Assembly (NCBI RefSeq): GCF_000002425.4
Contig: NC_037254.1
Span: 22,883,661-22,947,660 of the forward strand
From: Physcomitrium patens
Lineage: Eukaryota; Streptophyta; Bryopsida; Funariales; Funariaceae
Length of the DNA stretch: 64,000 bases
Direction of reading: 5' to 3'
A program made the translations under genes and the position numbers. Shown piece after piece: positions 1-15,391 of this stretch. The notes beneath the pieces are model-generated. The model saw only the letters and a program-made list of their open reading frames with translations. It had not been told where the DNA came from and did no database searches. Numbering within the stretch: the first letter of the stretch is position 1; each line of letters begins with the position of its first letter.

Positions 1-5
1 GCAGA

Positions 6-2718
<2,713 letters not shown>

Positions 2719-3186
2719 GTACTCCCACGACGAACCCCACTATAATTTTGGATGTGGAGGCAGCAGCACTAAGGCATACATTTTGCTCCTGAAAATGTAT
2801 ATTGTCTTATCTCTTCATCTATAAATACGTATCCATCTCTCATGAATGTAGACTATTTTCAACTTGAATGCTCCATATGTACAATGTCCAGTGTTTTTCT
2901 TTGGTTGGGAACTTGCTTATTGCCTGTTATACTACCTTCTTGGAAGGCCTGCTTCAGAGCATGAGGATGGGCTACTCCCCCAAAAAGAGAATCAAAATCT
3001 GGAGATTAATCTCCTGGGGTCAGACAAACACACCATGGCTCACCCCAGTTAGTTTCCCACCTCAATAAGCGTGCCCAGTGGGCCTGGGTAGACATTGTAT
3101 TAGAGGTTTTATTCCTAGCTATGAGAAACATAACTGGAGAAACCTAGAAACTTGCTATCTCATGGACTAGACAGAAGTGGTGTCTG

Positions 3187-3226
3187 ACAGGCTTGGTACT
3201 GATGTTGCCATAAGTACCAAGCCTGT
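3187..3226. repeat. Perfect 14-bp inverted repeat (hairpin)
   Basis: ACAGGCTTGGTACT at 3187-3200 is followed by a 12-nt spacer and its exact reverse complement at 3213-3226. No T-run follows the stem. Function unknown. Confidence 0.85.
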
Positions 3227-3866
3227 GCTTTAGCAGTTTAGGCTCATGACCACCTTGCATGTTGTTGTGATGTCACACAAACCATGCTGATTCTCACTTG
3301 TTGCTTCCTCTGGTTGGTTATTTTAGTTGGTACATATACCATCCACTGGCTCTGGTTGTGGTAGCTCACATAACAGGGTTTAGTACATCACTTTCAAACC
3401 ATAGTAGTCTAATCCAACCATGTCCTTACATTTACGAAATTCTAAGATTTAGTTTGTTTGATGGTCTTCCACAATGAGTCAGATATTGGAACTACAGGGT
3501 TGGTGAGATCCATTGTATTTGTGTGATTCTGATCTGTGCTATATGCTGAAATTGAACAGAGATGTTCTTATTTTCTGTGGCAAATTTATTGGTGTACTTT
3601 AGTGTGGAGCAGTAGGTTAGTGCACCACAGAGTTTTGCACTAACCAGCTGGGATTTCTCCAATTTCTTTAATAAAATATATTTTTGACAAAAATCTCAGT
3701 CTTCCCTCTGACCAAAACCTTCAAAAACTAAAATATAAAATTTTAAAAAAGCTTAGAATTCGAATTAAATTATATAAACTAAAATAATCTTGAACACGTC
3801 CACAAACACTTCTTATCCTCCCAACCTCCAAAAATGTTCTTTCTCAAACATAACAAAGTTAAATAT

Positions 3867-3886
3867 GTATATATATATATATATAA
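3867..3886. repeat. (TA)n microsatellite
   Basis: About ten TA units in an AT-rich spacer. Confidence 0.9.
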
Positions 3887-5137
3887 ACTATTTATTTTAA
3901 CATTAAAAAAAGTAATCACCTTCTAAATTTGATTTCTATTTTCTACTTATTGTTTTTCAATTTCATTTCATTTAATTTAATTCTTTTTCAGAGACATCTA
4001 ATTTGCTTGAATCAGATCTTGAATACAACGATTATGGTAAATAGCTTCAAGGTACTATGAAGGATAAAAAAAATGTTCAGAATTTTTATTTAATACACAA
4101 CAAAACAGCCATGATTAAAAAAATTATTTGGATTATTAGTAGTAAATCAAAAGTAATCAATTAAGAACCTATGTATATACAATAAATCTTTGGTGGCTCT
4201 TTGAAAGCTTTTGATATAAACAAGAACTTATTTTAAGAAAAATATTATGAGAAAAATCTGTTATTTCTTTTGAATCATAACTTATGTGTTTGATATAACA
4301 ACAACAAGGATCAATAATTAGAATACCATTATTTCTAAAAGAATGTTGTGTTTAACCTCATAATATATATTTAAATATATGTATTGGTATTTTTTTCTCT
4401 TAATTTTTTATATTAATAAATAATAAAATATAAAAATCAACACAGAAGAAAGGAAAAAAATAAAATAAAATAGTATAGCACAAGATATAAAGTAAATAAC
4501 TATACAGAGTCATATATATAATCAAAATTCACAAAATCAACAGAGTCTAAGAAAACATTTGAAGAAATTGAGGATATTTTAAGTTCCATTCCATTTATAT
4601 TAAAATTTGAAAATTAAAAAAATGTTGTGGAAGATTATTCTAATTTATTGCAAAAGTAAATAAAATAAATATACATATATATTACCACCATGTATATTAA
4701 CAAAAATCTCTACAAACCAGTTCTGTAAAATTTCTAAATAAATTCCAAATAGATTTAAATTTTATAAAAATGTGACAACTTGTATACAACATGCAATGTG
4801 AGAGCATGTATTTCTCAAAAAGTCAATCCAAATTGAGTAATGTATCAAGTTGAAGTTTAAAATATGCATTAGTTATAACATCCATGTAAAAATATTAATG
4901 TATAAAATTTTATAAAATGTTTAAAACAATGATGTGATGTATTGAAGCAACTTGAAATACACATCCAGCCACTCACCTGCACACATATTCTGACAACCTT
5001 GGAACAATCCTCTGGGCCGGCAGCCAAAGACCCAATGGGGTTTAGGATCCATGGTGCAGAAGGCATCACTAGCTCATTCTTTGACCTTTCACCATATCTA
5101 AAACGAATATATATATAACATATCTTGACATCTAGTG

Positions 5138-5324
5138 ATCTTGCAGTGCTACTCTTGGCTATTTGAAGTCCATAACAGGCAGATTTTGTTCTTTGATTGA
5201 TCAAAAGTTGAGTTATTGCTTCACCTTTGATGAAAACAATAAAATATGCAGTCAATCAAAGAAAGTTTTTGTCTCCTCTGATTTATCCCATCAATTTATC
5301 TCCCTGAATTGTTTTATATAAGCA
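5138..5324 (+). repeat. Left arm of a long imperfect inverted repeat
   Basis: Matches the reverse complement of 6455-6626. The best blocks are the stretch around 5140-5158 (CTTGCAGTGCTACTCTTGGC), the block at 5200-5228 around AAAAGTTGAGTTATTG, and the block at 5263-5277 around TTTTTGTCTCC. Small gaps separate the blocks. Either a dispersed repeat present twice in opposite orientation or the ends of a 1.5-kb mobile unit. Confidence 0.75.
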
Positions 5325-6454
5325 ACATATACATATACAGACATATAATTTTGGGCTTTGTAAGTGATGAGCAGGCTATCAATCACTGCAAAGCATAGTC
5401 CCCTTTAGATTCTTGTCCTTCAAAGCATCATAGTCCCCTTTAGACTTTGAGCATGAGAGGGGGCACAAGATGGTAGGGTCTCCATGTCCTTGAAGCAGTT
5501 AGAATCCTTTTTGGACCCAGTGCCTCTCTCTCCCTGTGTTCATTCATTCACTATTATCATATGTTCATTTACAAATACACCCACAGTTTGTGGACCCAGT
5601 AAGCAACACAAGCAGCAGCCTTCCATGTGCAAAGCCACCACCACATGACAGGGTCATGCTCTCTACTGTGAGAAAGCTATGTGGTTGAAAATGTCCTACA
5701 AAAGAGTTTTGTAACTTTGAGACAAATGTAAAGTCCTGGATAGGGCAAGAAATTTGTGTTATTTTAATTTGTTATTTTTTTTTTACATGGGTTAGAGAGG
5801 TTGCAGTGGCCAGCTACTTTGAACCCAAGTTTAATACCAAATGTAGAATCCTAGTTTTTGTAATTCTAGTTGGCTCCATTCGAGGGTGGCATTTGGAGGA
5901 AAGTTGCTTTGGTCCCAAGTGGATTCCTTGTGTTTAGTTTTCCCTGCTTAAATTCTCTCCTCATCTTCTGCCCTCTCTAATGCACCACAACATTCTGAAA
6001 ACCCCATTCATTGGTTTTATCAAACATTGTTGGAAGGTAAGTTGTCTCTTACATTCTTGTCCAATAATGTTGGTATTATTGATAAGAATATTTTGGAGTC
6101 TTGATAAGCATTTATGTGTTTTAATAAAAGGAAAAATAATGAAGATGTTAATTATAATTTTATGTTATTTTGTGTATGTTGAATTTGATTAAATAAAATT
6201 GATGTGTTTTTAAAATGATATTCAACAAACATTCAATGTATCATATCAAAAATAAATAAATCAAATGAGATTATGTTGGTCACTAATATATTAATGATTT
6301 TAATACTACATCTAGATAGTTTTTTGATTATTTGACTTTAATGAAAACAAATAAAGATAAAAAAATAAAATGAAGACTTAAATTTTCTTCACTTTGTTTA
6401 TCAGGATGTTACTATGGGTACCAAAACCAATACCGATGTGCCAACAATCAATCT
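5325..6454. other. Unique spacer between inverted-repeat arms
   Basis: About 1.1 kb of AT-rich sequence with no recognisable gene. The longest frame (5980-6192) looks non-coding. Confidence 0.5.
5389..5444. repeat. Short direct repeat
   Basis: CAAAGCATAGTCCCCTTTAG at 5389 recurs at 5421 with a 3-base insertion. It lies between the two inverted-repeat arms. Confidence 0.8.
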
Positions 6455-6626
6455 CTTCTATAAAACAACTCAAGGGATAAACCAAAGGAGACAAAAACCA
6501 TCTCTGATTAGCTGCATATCTCGTTGTTTTCATCAAAAGTGAAACAATAACTCAACTTTTGATCAATTAGAGATCAAAATCTCTATGTTGTTGTTACAGA
6601 TTGCCAAGAGTAGCACTGCAAGATAG
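6455..6626 (-). repeat. Right arm of the long imperfect inverted repeat
   Basis: Reverse-complement partner of 5138-5324; the outer end carries GCCAAGAGTAGCACTGCAAG. No clear target-site duplication is visible outside the two arms. Confidence 0.75.
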
Positions 6627-8579
6627 GAAGCTTCCTACTGTAATCTTCAGTAAATATTTTTTGTGGCCAACAACATTGGTTTCCACTAATTTTATCTCAA
6701 TTTATCACAATAATAAGTCTTTACATTAACAGATGATGAACAAAGGAAGAAAGTGAATTGGCTACAAGACAAGCATGCAAATCTGTGATGAGGGCTTAAA
6801 CAAACCACACCCATGCATCAGGAAGCAGCTAGAAAACATGGACCAGTGCAACCAGATACAAACAATTTGACTCCTCTACCTTGTGATTCATAGCTACATG
6901 ACCCAGAAAAGGCCCATTTTATTTATTTGTTTGTTTGTTTGTTGTTTACTTAGAACCAGAGACAAGTCCTCTGTGCAAGCTGGTTGAATGATTCCATGGT
7001 CTCTCGCCAGGAAATCGAATCTAAATGGCACTGCGCTGATGATGTTTGTAATACGAAGCAAGGCAACAAAAGGTTGGCAGAGTGCGGTGCAATCACAATA
7101 AGGGTCTCTCACCTTGGCCTCATCAATGTCCATAACCTGGCCTTGAAACTTGTCCTTTTGAACAAGTCTCGCAAAACAAGTCGGCTGGGTGAGCAAACAA
7201 GAAAAAAAGGAGACCGCCTCTATCACAACACTCTGCTGTGATCTGACCGCAACATCAAAGCAGTGTTTCTAGACTGCACACGCACACATGCGACCCTGCA
7301 GGGCTCGGCTCGGCTCAACAGCAGCAGCACACATCAAGCCACCCCACATTCTGGAAGCGATCCTGATCGGGTCCTTGGAATCCTGATAGCCTGAATGCTG
7401 GCTATGTCACTTTATAGACTTGTTCAATCATGCACCCTCCTGATTCTTAGTCCAGTTGATTGCTGTCGATGTTGAGCTCAACTTTTACAACAGGGCTCAC
7501 TTTCTGCCTTTCCGTTTTTGAATCTGATTTCTCTGGGTTAGAATTAAATATCTCGAATTTGATCTCTCAAAATCAGAAAATGTGGTTTGAATGCATGGCA
7601 ATCCAAGATAGTGAGGTGTTTAAAAAACATGGATTTTTCAACAGACAGAATGAAATTGTGTATTAAAAGGTTTCTTAGAGAACTGGAATAAAAATAGAAA
7701 ATCTCAAATCTCGAAGAAAAGTAAGAATGGTGGGGACACACCCAACTCAAAATGGGTTCCTCCTGATTGAAAGGAAGGTGCAAGTACTGTTGAGGTTCAA
7801 TTATGTTAGTTTCTTTATTTAGATAGAATCCTAGAATTCATTCAATAATGTGGTTGCTGTGAGACTAGTCAGGTAAGGAAGGCAAAAACATAGCAAGGTT
7901 GTGTGAACGTTGTTTTGTATTTTTTGTTTATTTTGTTTATTTTGTATTTTGTAATTTTTTTTTACAGAAATTGGAAATTACTTGATACATTATATTTTAT
8001 AGAAAACAGCTTACAGAGTGCCTGAGGTCTTAATTCTTGAGGTCCTTACTCTCTGTGGGCAAGACAGATCCCATAGCAAGAGCACACGGAAATACAAATC
8101 ACACCCAAAAGTCTAACATTAACCTTCATGCACCATCAAGTCACCATGAGAAACTCTGGAGTTTCATGTAATTTTCAAACTGGTTTTGGTCTATAACATA
8201 TTATTGGTCATCCAAAGGTTTGTCCCATTTGTTGGTGAATGTTTTTGTAGTTGTCGTGTTGTTTTTTTCATTTGTTGTAAGTGATTTTTTGGGACATTTT
8301 TTCATCATGTTCTATCAAATTATTCTATATCATCTTTTGTGTGTGATGATTGCTCCATTCTTCACCTTCAAAAATGAGTGTAATTCATTGAACCTAGATA
8401 GTCCTCTTACATTGTCCTTTAGATAGAGTCCAAACCGTGTTAGATTGGTTATTAATAAAGAGAATTTGGGTGGGAGAAAATCTAAGATTTATAAGAAAAG
8501 CTTTTCATTATTTCTAATGCTCTGGACTAGAGGTGAAAATCGCCTTCAAAACCCACACATCATTATTAAAACTACAACT
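6627..8579. other. Intergenic spacer, no gene recognised
   Basis: Mixed-composition spacer. Short frames on both strands (6894-7241, 7460-7783, 8220-8426) overlap each other in antisense and match no family I know. Confidence 0.5.
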
Positions 8580-9300
8580 TTGAGAGTTTTGTGAGGTGCC
8601 CATTCCGAAGACAACCGCTACTCAAGGCCTGGAATTTTCTGCCGCGATTGTGCTGTACACTGAGAGACTGCAGGGATGTTCACAGACGATGTCCACCTCT
8701 CGGATCTTGAGGTCTAGATAAGAAACCTGCAGATTGTGGCGTGCACGGGGAAATCATCGCCTTCAAAGAGCCGTCCAAGCCCTCGCTTGAAATCGCGGTG
8801 GAGATCCTCCACCACGACCAGTCTTCAACATGCGCAAAGACCAGGAACCAACGCCGCCCTTCCAGTTGTTGACCTCAATCCATCAATCAACCCACAATGC
8901 AAAGGTTCCTCTTTTCCATCGCACCGAAAAAGCTGCAAATCATACAATAAAAAAAAGCAAAAATACGATATTTATACTAAAAGAGAAAAGAGGAAGCGTG
9001 AAAACCGAGAGAGAGCGAGTGTGCTGTTTGTTCTGTTGCGTGCCTCAAGTTTGTGTGTGTGTGTGTTTTTTCCTGCTTTTGGGGTGCCGACGGTGGACTT
9101 GTGATGATGCTTTCAAGATGAGTGCCGCAGGTGGACGTGGTCGAGGGCTGTGCGAGTGCATGGACCCCATGGGAGGCAAGCTACTCCCCTACTGCAGATC
9201 TTATCTGCAATGGGGTGACTAATCAACACCTACTACATTCTCTAGTCCCGGGTGACCTTACCACCCCTCGCACACAACCAGTCGCTCTCATTCAGATCTA
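8580..9300. other. GC-richer island of unknown coding status
   Basis: Clearly richer in G and C than its flanks, with competing open frames on the plus strand (8736-9104, 8830-9222) and a minus-strand frame through about 8690-8830 containing DWSWW. None is recognised as a family. It may be a gene fragment, a leader exon or a promoter region. Confidence 0.35.
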
Positions 9301-9747
9301 AGCTCCACTGTTGCTCACTTCATTCTCATAGACACACACATGCACAAGCAAAGAGGAATGAGGAATGGGTTTACACGAGAGACAGAAAACACGGAGTTAG
9401 AGATGAGGAACAAAGATGAAGCCTTTTTTCTATGATCGGAAGAATTACTTTCACTGTGTTAAGTAGAGTGTTCGTTTTTCTTCACGAGACATGTTTTTCA
9501 ACGTAGGAGAATGTTAACTAGACTTAATATGAAAGCTTGAAGAAATGTCTGAAAGCAATGAAATGCCATCGAAGTGGGAAGGTGACTGAATTTTGCAAGA
9601 CCCATTTCTGTGCTAAAAAAAGTACTGGTTTATATTTGTGTCCATACTTTTTATTTTCCTCTTCTTCTTCTTCTTGTGTGTGTGTGCATTTGTGTATGTA
9701 GATAAGTTAGATAATAAAATTTAAACATTTTTAGCAACATTCATACG

Positions 9748-9797
<50 letters not shown>

Positions 9798-11630
9798 CAA
9801 ATAAAGATATATAATTTGGAGTTGATTTATTGTAAGTGGGTTTTTTGTGTCCTATATGTATGTATTAAATGTCCAACATGCCAGAATCAATGTTGATAAC
9901 CAAGGTAGTCACTTTTGATAATAAAATACGATACGTAAACAATATGCTGAAGTATCCAATGTTATTCGTTTTTATTCGTTTCTTTAAGATTGAAATAGTC
10001 ATCATAAATTTTCAATTAACAATTAATATACATTTCACAGAATCTAAATTTCATTTCTGTTTGATAACTACACAATGCTGATGAAATATCACACAAATGA
10101 CACAGTGTTTGTTTCAGTTGCACTCACATGTATAATGTGTGATTTCAAAGTGCAACCAAAACCATCTCATATCAATACTGAAAAGACTGAAACTAGAAAA
10201 TCATTCTTGTGATAACTTATAAGAATAAAAGATAGAAGGAGAAACAGAAAAAAAGTAAAAGTAAAAAGGATCAATCAGTTTGACATTCACACTTGGACGA
10301 AAAAGGCACGACGACTTGATCACAACGACGGCGACTTGACTGGATGTGGACGAAAAATACAGGACGACACGACTACGTTAGTGTTGATGACTTTGATCAT
10401 TCATCCATGTATTAAATATCATTAATCTCCATCTTCGCAGTACAAGAGCTTCGCGGCCTGAAGGGTTTTCGTATTCTTCTCGCATCGTCTCGCAGCTCTG
10501 CTCGCTCCATCGGTCGGCAGTCAATTGCATAACCTCGCAAATTAGGAATTTGATTGTTTCTGTAGTAATCATAGTTCATTCAGCTACCGAAACTTCACCT
10601 GCATTGCGCATATCACAATTGAGCACTCTTGTTGTGTTGTGTTGGGTGCTTTTGAGGGGTCTGTGCAAGGTCTCAAACAATCTCGTGTGGCAATGGCGTG
10701 AAGAAACCAGGAATAGAGAAAATCGCAACGAGAAGGAAAGGTGTGGACTCAGTATGTTCAGCATGTGCAGAGATTTAGAATCGAAATATTCGGGAATCTA
10801 TTTTGGGTCAATAATTGGATATTCAGTGATGAAGTTGTTTTTGTCGTCTGGCTTTTTTGTGGAATATTTTAAATGAAGAAATTGTGTCCGGCAGATCTGA
10901 AGAAATTTTTGGAAGAGAGTGGGAGGAGGTTGAGTTTAGGTCTGTTGAATGGTCTTTTAATGGCTGTGCGGAAGTGTGGTTCTGAGTAGGGCTCCAGAGA
11001 TTGGCTGATTTATATTCTTGGAATTGTTTCCACGGTTGACGGTACTATTTAATGTAGGTTTCCTCGAGACGATTTTACGAACACAGGAATCGGAAACATG
11101 GGAATTGGATTGGTGGGAATCTTGACGATCAAAATGCATAAGGATAATCTTGCTTAGAAGTTTTCAGACTGACTCTTGTACAGAATGGAGACATCGAGTC
11201 GATTGACTAGACATGAAAGGAGGTCAAAATGAGGGTTGCTAGTTGCTTAATTAGGTGAAAGAGTACAGGTTTCTTGCATTGACAAAAAATTGTAGCTTTT
11301 TGGTCTTTCAGCTCCTGATTGTCGCAGTACAAGCCTCTTCGTAGTGATTGCTTCATCCTTCACTCCTGATTCTGGTGGCAACTGATCTCTGTACACGAAC
11401 CACTCCCTGTTGCAAAACTCGTAGTTCTACAATTCCATTTTTCATGAGCTGATAGTTCTCTTGTGTGCCTCCAGATTCAGATTACTGTCGAGCACTTCGT
11501 AACATTGATTCAAATGATTACATGCATCAACTCTAAGGACGGTTGAGGACGGACCACTCACATATTTGTTTGTTTAAATTTTGTTTTCCTCGAGATCAAT
11601 TAGCATACTCTTGTTGCGGAATCGGTGGCG
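9301..11630. other. Spacer upstream of the PRT1-like gene
   Basis: No gene recognised. It probably contains the promoter and 5' UTR of the PRT1-like gene in its last few hundred bases. It also contains a CT/TTC-rich run near 9655-9675. Confidence 0.5.
9743..9798. repeat. Compound (CA)n(TA)n microsatellite
   Basis: A CATA-like lead-in passes into about twelve CA units and then about ten TA units. Confidence 0.9.
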
Positions 11631-12482
11631 ATGTCAGAGGCAGGGAAAACATTCATCTGTCCAATTTGCTTGGAGTTAAGCTACAAGCCCGTGGTCCAAG
11701 GATGCGGCCATATGTTCTGTTTCTGGTGCGTCCACCGCTCCATGAATACTTCCACTGTCTCTCACTGCCCCGTCTGTCAAAAATCTTATGTCCACATCCC
11801 TCGGATCTCACCCCAGCTCCACCACCTCCTTCAACTCGTGAATCCTAGCGAGTACCAATCCCGCACTCAAGAGATTTCAGCTGAAGAGCACGACCAGAAT
11901 ATTTACTCTCCTGAAATCCCCCCAAACTCATCTTCCTTAGGGCGCAAAGCCGCCATAAATTGTAAGATCTGCAAGAAAATGCTCTACAAGCCGGTGGCTA
12001 TGAACTGCGGCCACCTCATGTGCCAAACATGCGCCGCGTCCGGTCCAACCAACAGCTGCCGTTTCTGCGGTGTCTACCATCCAGACGCCTTTCCGCAGGT
12101 ATGTGTGGAGCTGGAGCAGTACATGGAGAGGGAGTTTCCGAAAGACTACAAGTTGAGAAGCGAGGAAGTGAAGAGCAGCGATAAGGCGAAGATGCAGATG
12201 AAATCATGGAGGTCCCAGCCAGCGGATGATCCTGAGGAAATTGGCGTTACGCAGAACCCGATTCATCAGAACGTTGGATGCGACGGGTGTGGCATGATGC
12301 CCATTCTTGGCAGACGATTTCACTGTCTGGACTGTCCGGAAAGTTGTGGGTACGATCTTTGCCAGACTTGTCAGGATCGTGGGAACTCTTTGCCTGGGAG
12401 GTTCAACCAACGGCACGGGCCTCGACACCGCATGGAGGAACGCTCCTTGCGAAACCCCTGGATATTTGTGTGGGCTTGGTGA
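11631..12482 (+). CDS. PRT1-like E3 ubiquitin ligase (two RINGs and a ZZ finger)
   Basis: Single-exon gene, 283 aa from the first ATG. RING 1 has C10, C13, C24, H26, C29, C32, C45 and C48. RING 2 starts at C110-x2-C113 and continues C125, H127, C130, C133, C142 and C145. A ZZ-type zinc finger follows, with C216-x2-C219, C231-x2-C234, C243-x2-C246 and a His-rich end near residue 265 (HGPRHRM). RING-RING-ZZ is the order known for plant PROTEOLYSIS1, an N-degron E3 that reads aromatic N-terminal residues; substrate choice here is inferred only. The product is shorter than I would expect for this family after the ZZ domain and ends in an unremarkable tail (FVWAW), so a 3' exon or truncation is possible. 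Upstream in-frame GTG codons are not used as a start because this is a eukaryotic gene. Confidence 0.88.
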   Translation: MSEAGKTFICPICLELSYKPVVQGCGHMFCFWCVHRSMNTSTVSHCPVCQKSYVHIPRISPQLHHLLQLVNPSEYQSRTQEISAEEHDQNIYSPEIPPNSSSLGRKAAINCKICKKMLYKPVAMNCGHLMCQTCAASGPTNSCRFCGVYHPDAFPQVCVELEQYMEREFPKDYKLRSEEVKSSDKAKMQMKSWRSQPADDPEEIGVTQNPIHQNVGCDGCGMMPILGRRFHCLDCPESCGYDLCQTCQDRGNSLPGRFNQRHGPRHRMEERSLRNPWIFVWAW

Positions 12483-13485
12483 AGAGCCTGTCAAGAATTT
12501 CAGTTGCTTAAAATCTTGACGTATGAGTTGAAGTAATGTTCCATAGAAGTAGCTACGGCGACAGCAGTGCATATTATCTTCATCAACGAATGCTGAAACG
12601 GGATAATCCAATCCTCGTACGTGCTTAACAACGGTAGTGATTTGTGCTTATTGACGATATTCCCAAACGTAGAACACAGTTATTAGCAACTTAGAGGACT
12701 ATCCTGCAACTAGAACAGTCCAGTTGTACATTCAGTTGTATATCCAGTTGTATCTGGCAACATCAACTGCACAGGATAGTTAACTGCAGAACGGGAGTTT
12801 TGACGCGTTTGCCTCACCTAAATCTCATCTACGCCTCCATGACCCTTATATTTCAGCTTCATTCTACGACCGTTCCACTGAAGTGTCACAGGAATCATCA
12901 CTCACAAAACAGTCAATCTACCGGTTGCAGTCTCTTCAACCAGGTCTGACTTCTATTCCCATACAATCTTCTGATTCGTTTCTGCAAACTGTGTTGCAAC
13001 TGCCTCTCCAAGTTCCCAAATTCTCTCAATACTTTGCAAAGTCCTCTGTCAGTGCAGGGAGCTTCCGCACCACCATGCAAAGCACAGCTTGTGTGAATCC
13101 ACCCCTCATTTTACTGTATACTGTGAATCTGTCTTGACCGATGCAATGTGCTCCGTGTTGGAATGTGAATGATCTTAACATACGATGGGTTTCCTGTCTT
13201 ACGGATCTTGTTTATATAGGTAGATTCCAAGTAGTCACACTGGACATAGGAATTGAACCTGAGTTGTCAGTAAGGAAGTAAAAAATTACATTTCTTCTTG
13301 TTGGGAAAAAATTCTCACTGAACCATTCTTTTGGAACAAAAAATTACTGACACACTGTGAAAGGTTTTGAAAGTAAATCATTTCATTTGAAAAAATTAAC
13401 TTTACCCTTGGTAGACATTCCAAATTTTTATTCAATCTTCTTCAATGCACCAACAGTTATTACAAAATAGTTTGCAAATTCAAGC

Positions 13486-13510
13486 CATATATATATATAT
13501 ATATATATAT
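13486..13510. repeat. (AT)n microsatellite
   Basis: Twelve AT units. Confidence 0.9.
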
Positions 13511-13792
13511 GAAAGGTGAACAACCAAGGCAATGACACGGACAAAGGAATTTCTAAGAAATGTGTGGCAAATTGAGAAGTTGATAGATTCTTAAAAACAT
13601 AAATTCTTCAGCTGATAACAAATAGTATTTGTTGATTAGATAATAAATGTATTGGGACTACTTTTTGGAGAAATTTTGGTACGAATTGGTTATATGAACT
13701 GACGATGTTAGATCAAAACATCCCAATTGAAACATTGCTAATATCTTATATAAATAATCCAAATCTAATGTGTATACATAATCATCTTAGAT

Positions 13793-13875
13793 TATTTGTG
13801 ATTGTGTATTACTATGTGATTGTGTATTACTATGTGATTGTATATCATTAATATGCGATTGTGTATCATTATTAC
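13793..13875. repeat. Short tandem repeat, about 19-22 bp unit
   Basis: Four tandem copies of a unit resembling GTGATTGTGTATTACTAT, the last two diverged. Confidence 0.85.
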
Positions 13876-15198
13876 GTAAATGCATAAATTAATTAGTTAT
13901 AATATAATATTATAAATTTTTTATATGATTAATTTTGAGTGTTATTTTAATTTTGAAATTTAGGATTTATATTTTTATAAAAAATAACCAAAATTGTATA
14001 TGTTTATATATTTATAAAAACATATATGAATAGATATATGAATAACTTTTTGGATCATGTATTTTTATTTAGATATAACTAAAATATGTCATTTAATTAG
14101 AATGTGTTTTACTTTATCTAACAACAGTAAATATAATTCAAACTTTGCAAGACTTGGAGTATGTACATGTATATATTTTTGTATGTATATAGGTATATAT
14201 ATATTTATTGTATTTTAAATTACATTTAAAAATAATAAAAACTAAAATAAAAAGAAGACAATTTATCTTTAAACATTACCAATAATGATTTGTTATGTGT
14301 ATATTTTATTATCTATTGTGTAAATATTGCATTTATTATAAAACACTTTCATGAAAAGAAAAGAAAATACATTCAATAAATGTTATAAGAATAACTTTAA
14401 TTATTGAATTATCATAGATGCATTCAAAATACTGATTTTTTTTTATAGTTTGGATGATGATATTTGTCTTAAATTTTTTCTTTTTAAAACAAGTGATAAC
14501 AATTTCAAGAGAATAAATTCTATTACTAAATCAACAAAAGAACTAAGAGTGAAGAAGTGAAAGACTACTCAATTAAAACATTCTCAATCAAGATATTTAT
14601 TAATATATATGGAAAAATTCAATCCTTACTTAAATCATCATTTATTGAACTACAAGAAAATTAAATAGAAAAAAATCTATACCTTCTTGAGTTATATTAA
14701 TTCTTTGTTTTTCATTGTCAATACTGCACAAAGAATAGGCTACGTATACTATAATATAAAGAATAGTATAAGTAGGCTACTTAAACCATGGAAAAATGAA
14801 CAATAAAATATTTTTTTATTTTTAAAATTAAAATTCATAAATTAGAATATGAACACACTCTATTTAAGATAAATTAGGAATAAATAGTTAAAAAATCTTA
14901 AATATCTTCAAAGAAACCATATTTAAATACTAATTGACATTCCTTAGTTTTTGAGTACTATACTCTTTTTTCATTTTGTTTCATACCATAAATACATATA
15001 ATTTTTAAAAATATAAATTTATTGTAATGTAATTTTTAGTAATTGTTCTCAAAGGTGCTGCCCACAGGAAGGCACATTAACAGAGGCACCTCGAGCCTTC
15101 TCAGTGCCTGCGTTCATCCAATTTTAATCCATCCAATGGATGAACCTGGGGCATTACTCAAAGTGGTGATGGTCCAAACCGGCACTCAGTGCCCTGCA

Positions 15199-15229
15199 TT
15201 AGGGTTTTTGGTCCCTGAAGGGTTTAGGG
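15199..15229. promoter_or_regulatory. Telo-box pair upstream of NOB1
   Basis: TTAGGGTTT at 15199-15207 is the exact reverse complement of the plant telo-box AAACCCTAA. A second telomere-like GGGTTTAGGG lies at 15220-15229. They sit 163-193 bases before the NOB1 start codon. Telo-boxes are established promoter elements of plant ribosomal-protein and ribosome-biogenesis genes, which fits NOB1. Confidence 0.65.
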
Positions 15230-15391
15230 TATAGGGCATTCATTCTCACGATTTTCGTAGCTCCTCTGGCTGTGGGAGGACCTGGGACGCATGGCAGTTT
15301 GCAATCTGGGTTGAAATTTGAAGTACCGGAGTCAATTGTATTGTAGGTTTATTTTTATTTTTATTTTGTTTCCTGGTGGAGATTAGCTGCG

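Larger units (their letters stand above)
2719..5137. other. 3' flank of GH1 and AT-rich spacer
   Basis: No gene recognised. The first few hundred bases probably hold the GH1 3' UTR. From about 3660 the sequence becomes strongly AT-rich. Short open frames at 2864-3068 show no protein-like pattern. A perfect hairpin and a TA microsatellite inside are listed separately. Confidence 0.6.
12483..15198. other. Spacer between PRT1-like gene and NOB1
   Basis: The first 700 bases have gene-like composition and may be 3' UTR. An open frame at 12883-13137 has no family resemblance. From 13.3 to 15.0 kb the DNA is very AT-rich with simple repeats and no gene. Confidence 0.5.

Noticed and set aside
8736..9222. 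Two overlapping plus-strand ORFs
   Set aside because: Low-complexity, in different frames, no domain; kept only as an island of unknown status.
12204..12611. Minus-strand ORF of 135 aa opposite the PRT1-like gene
   Set aside because: Antisense shadow of the ZZ-finger coding sequence.
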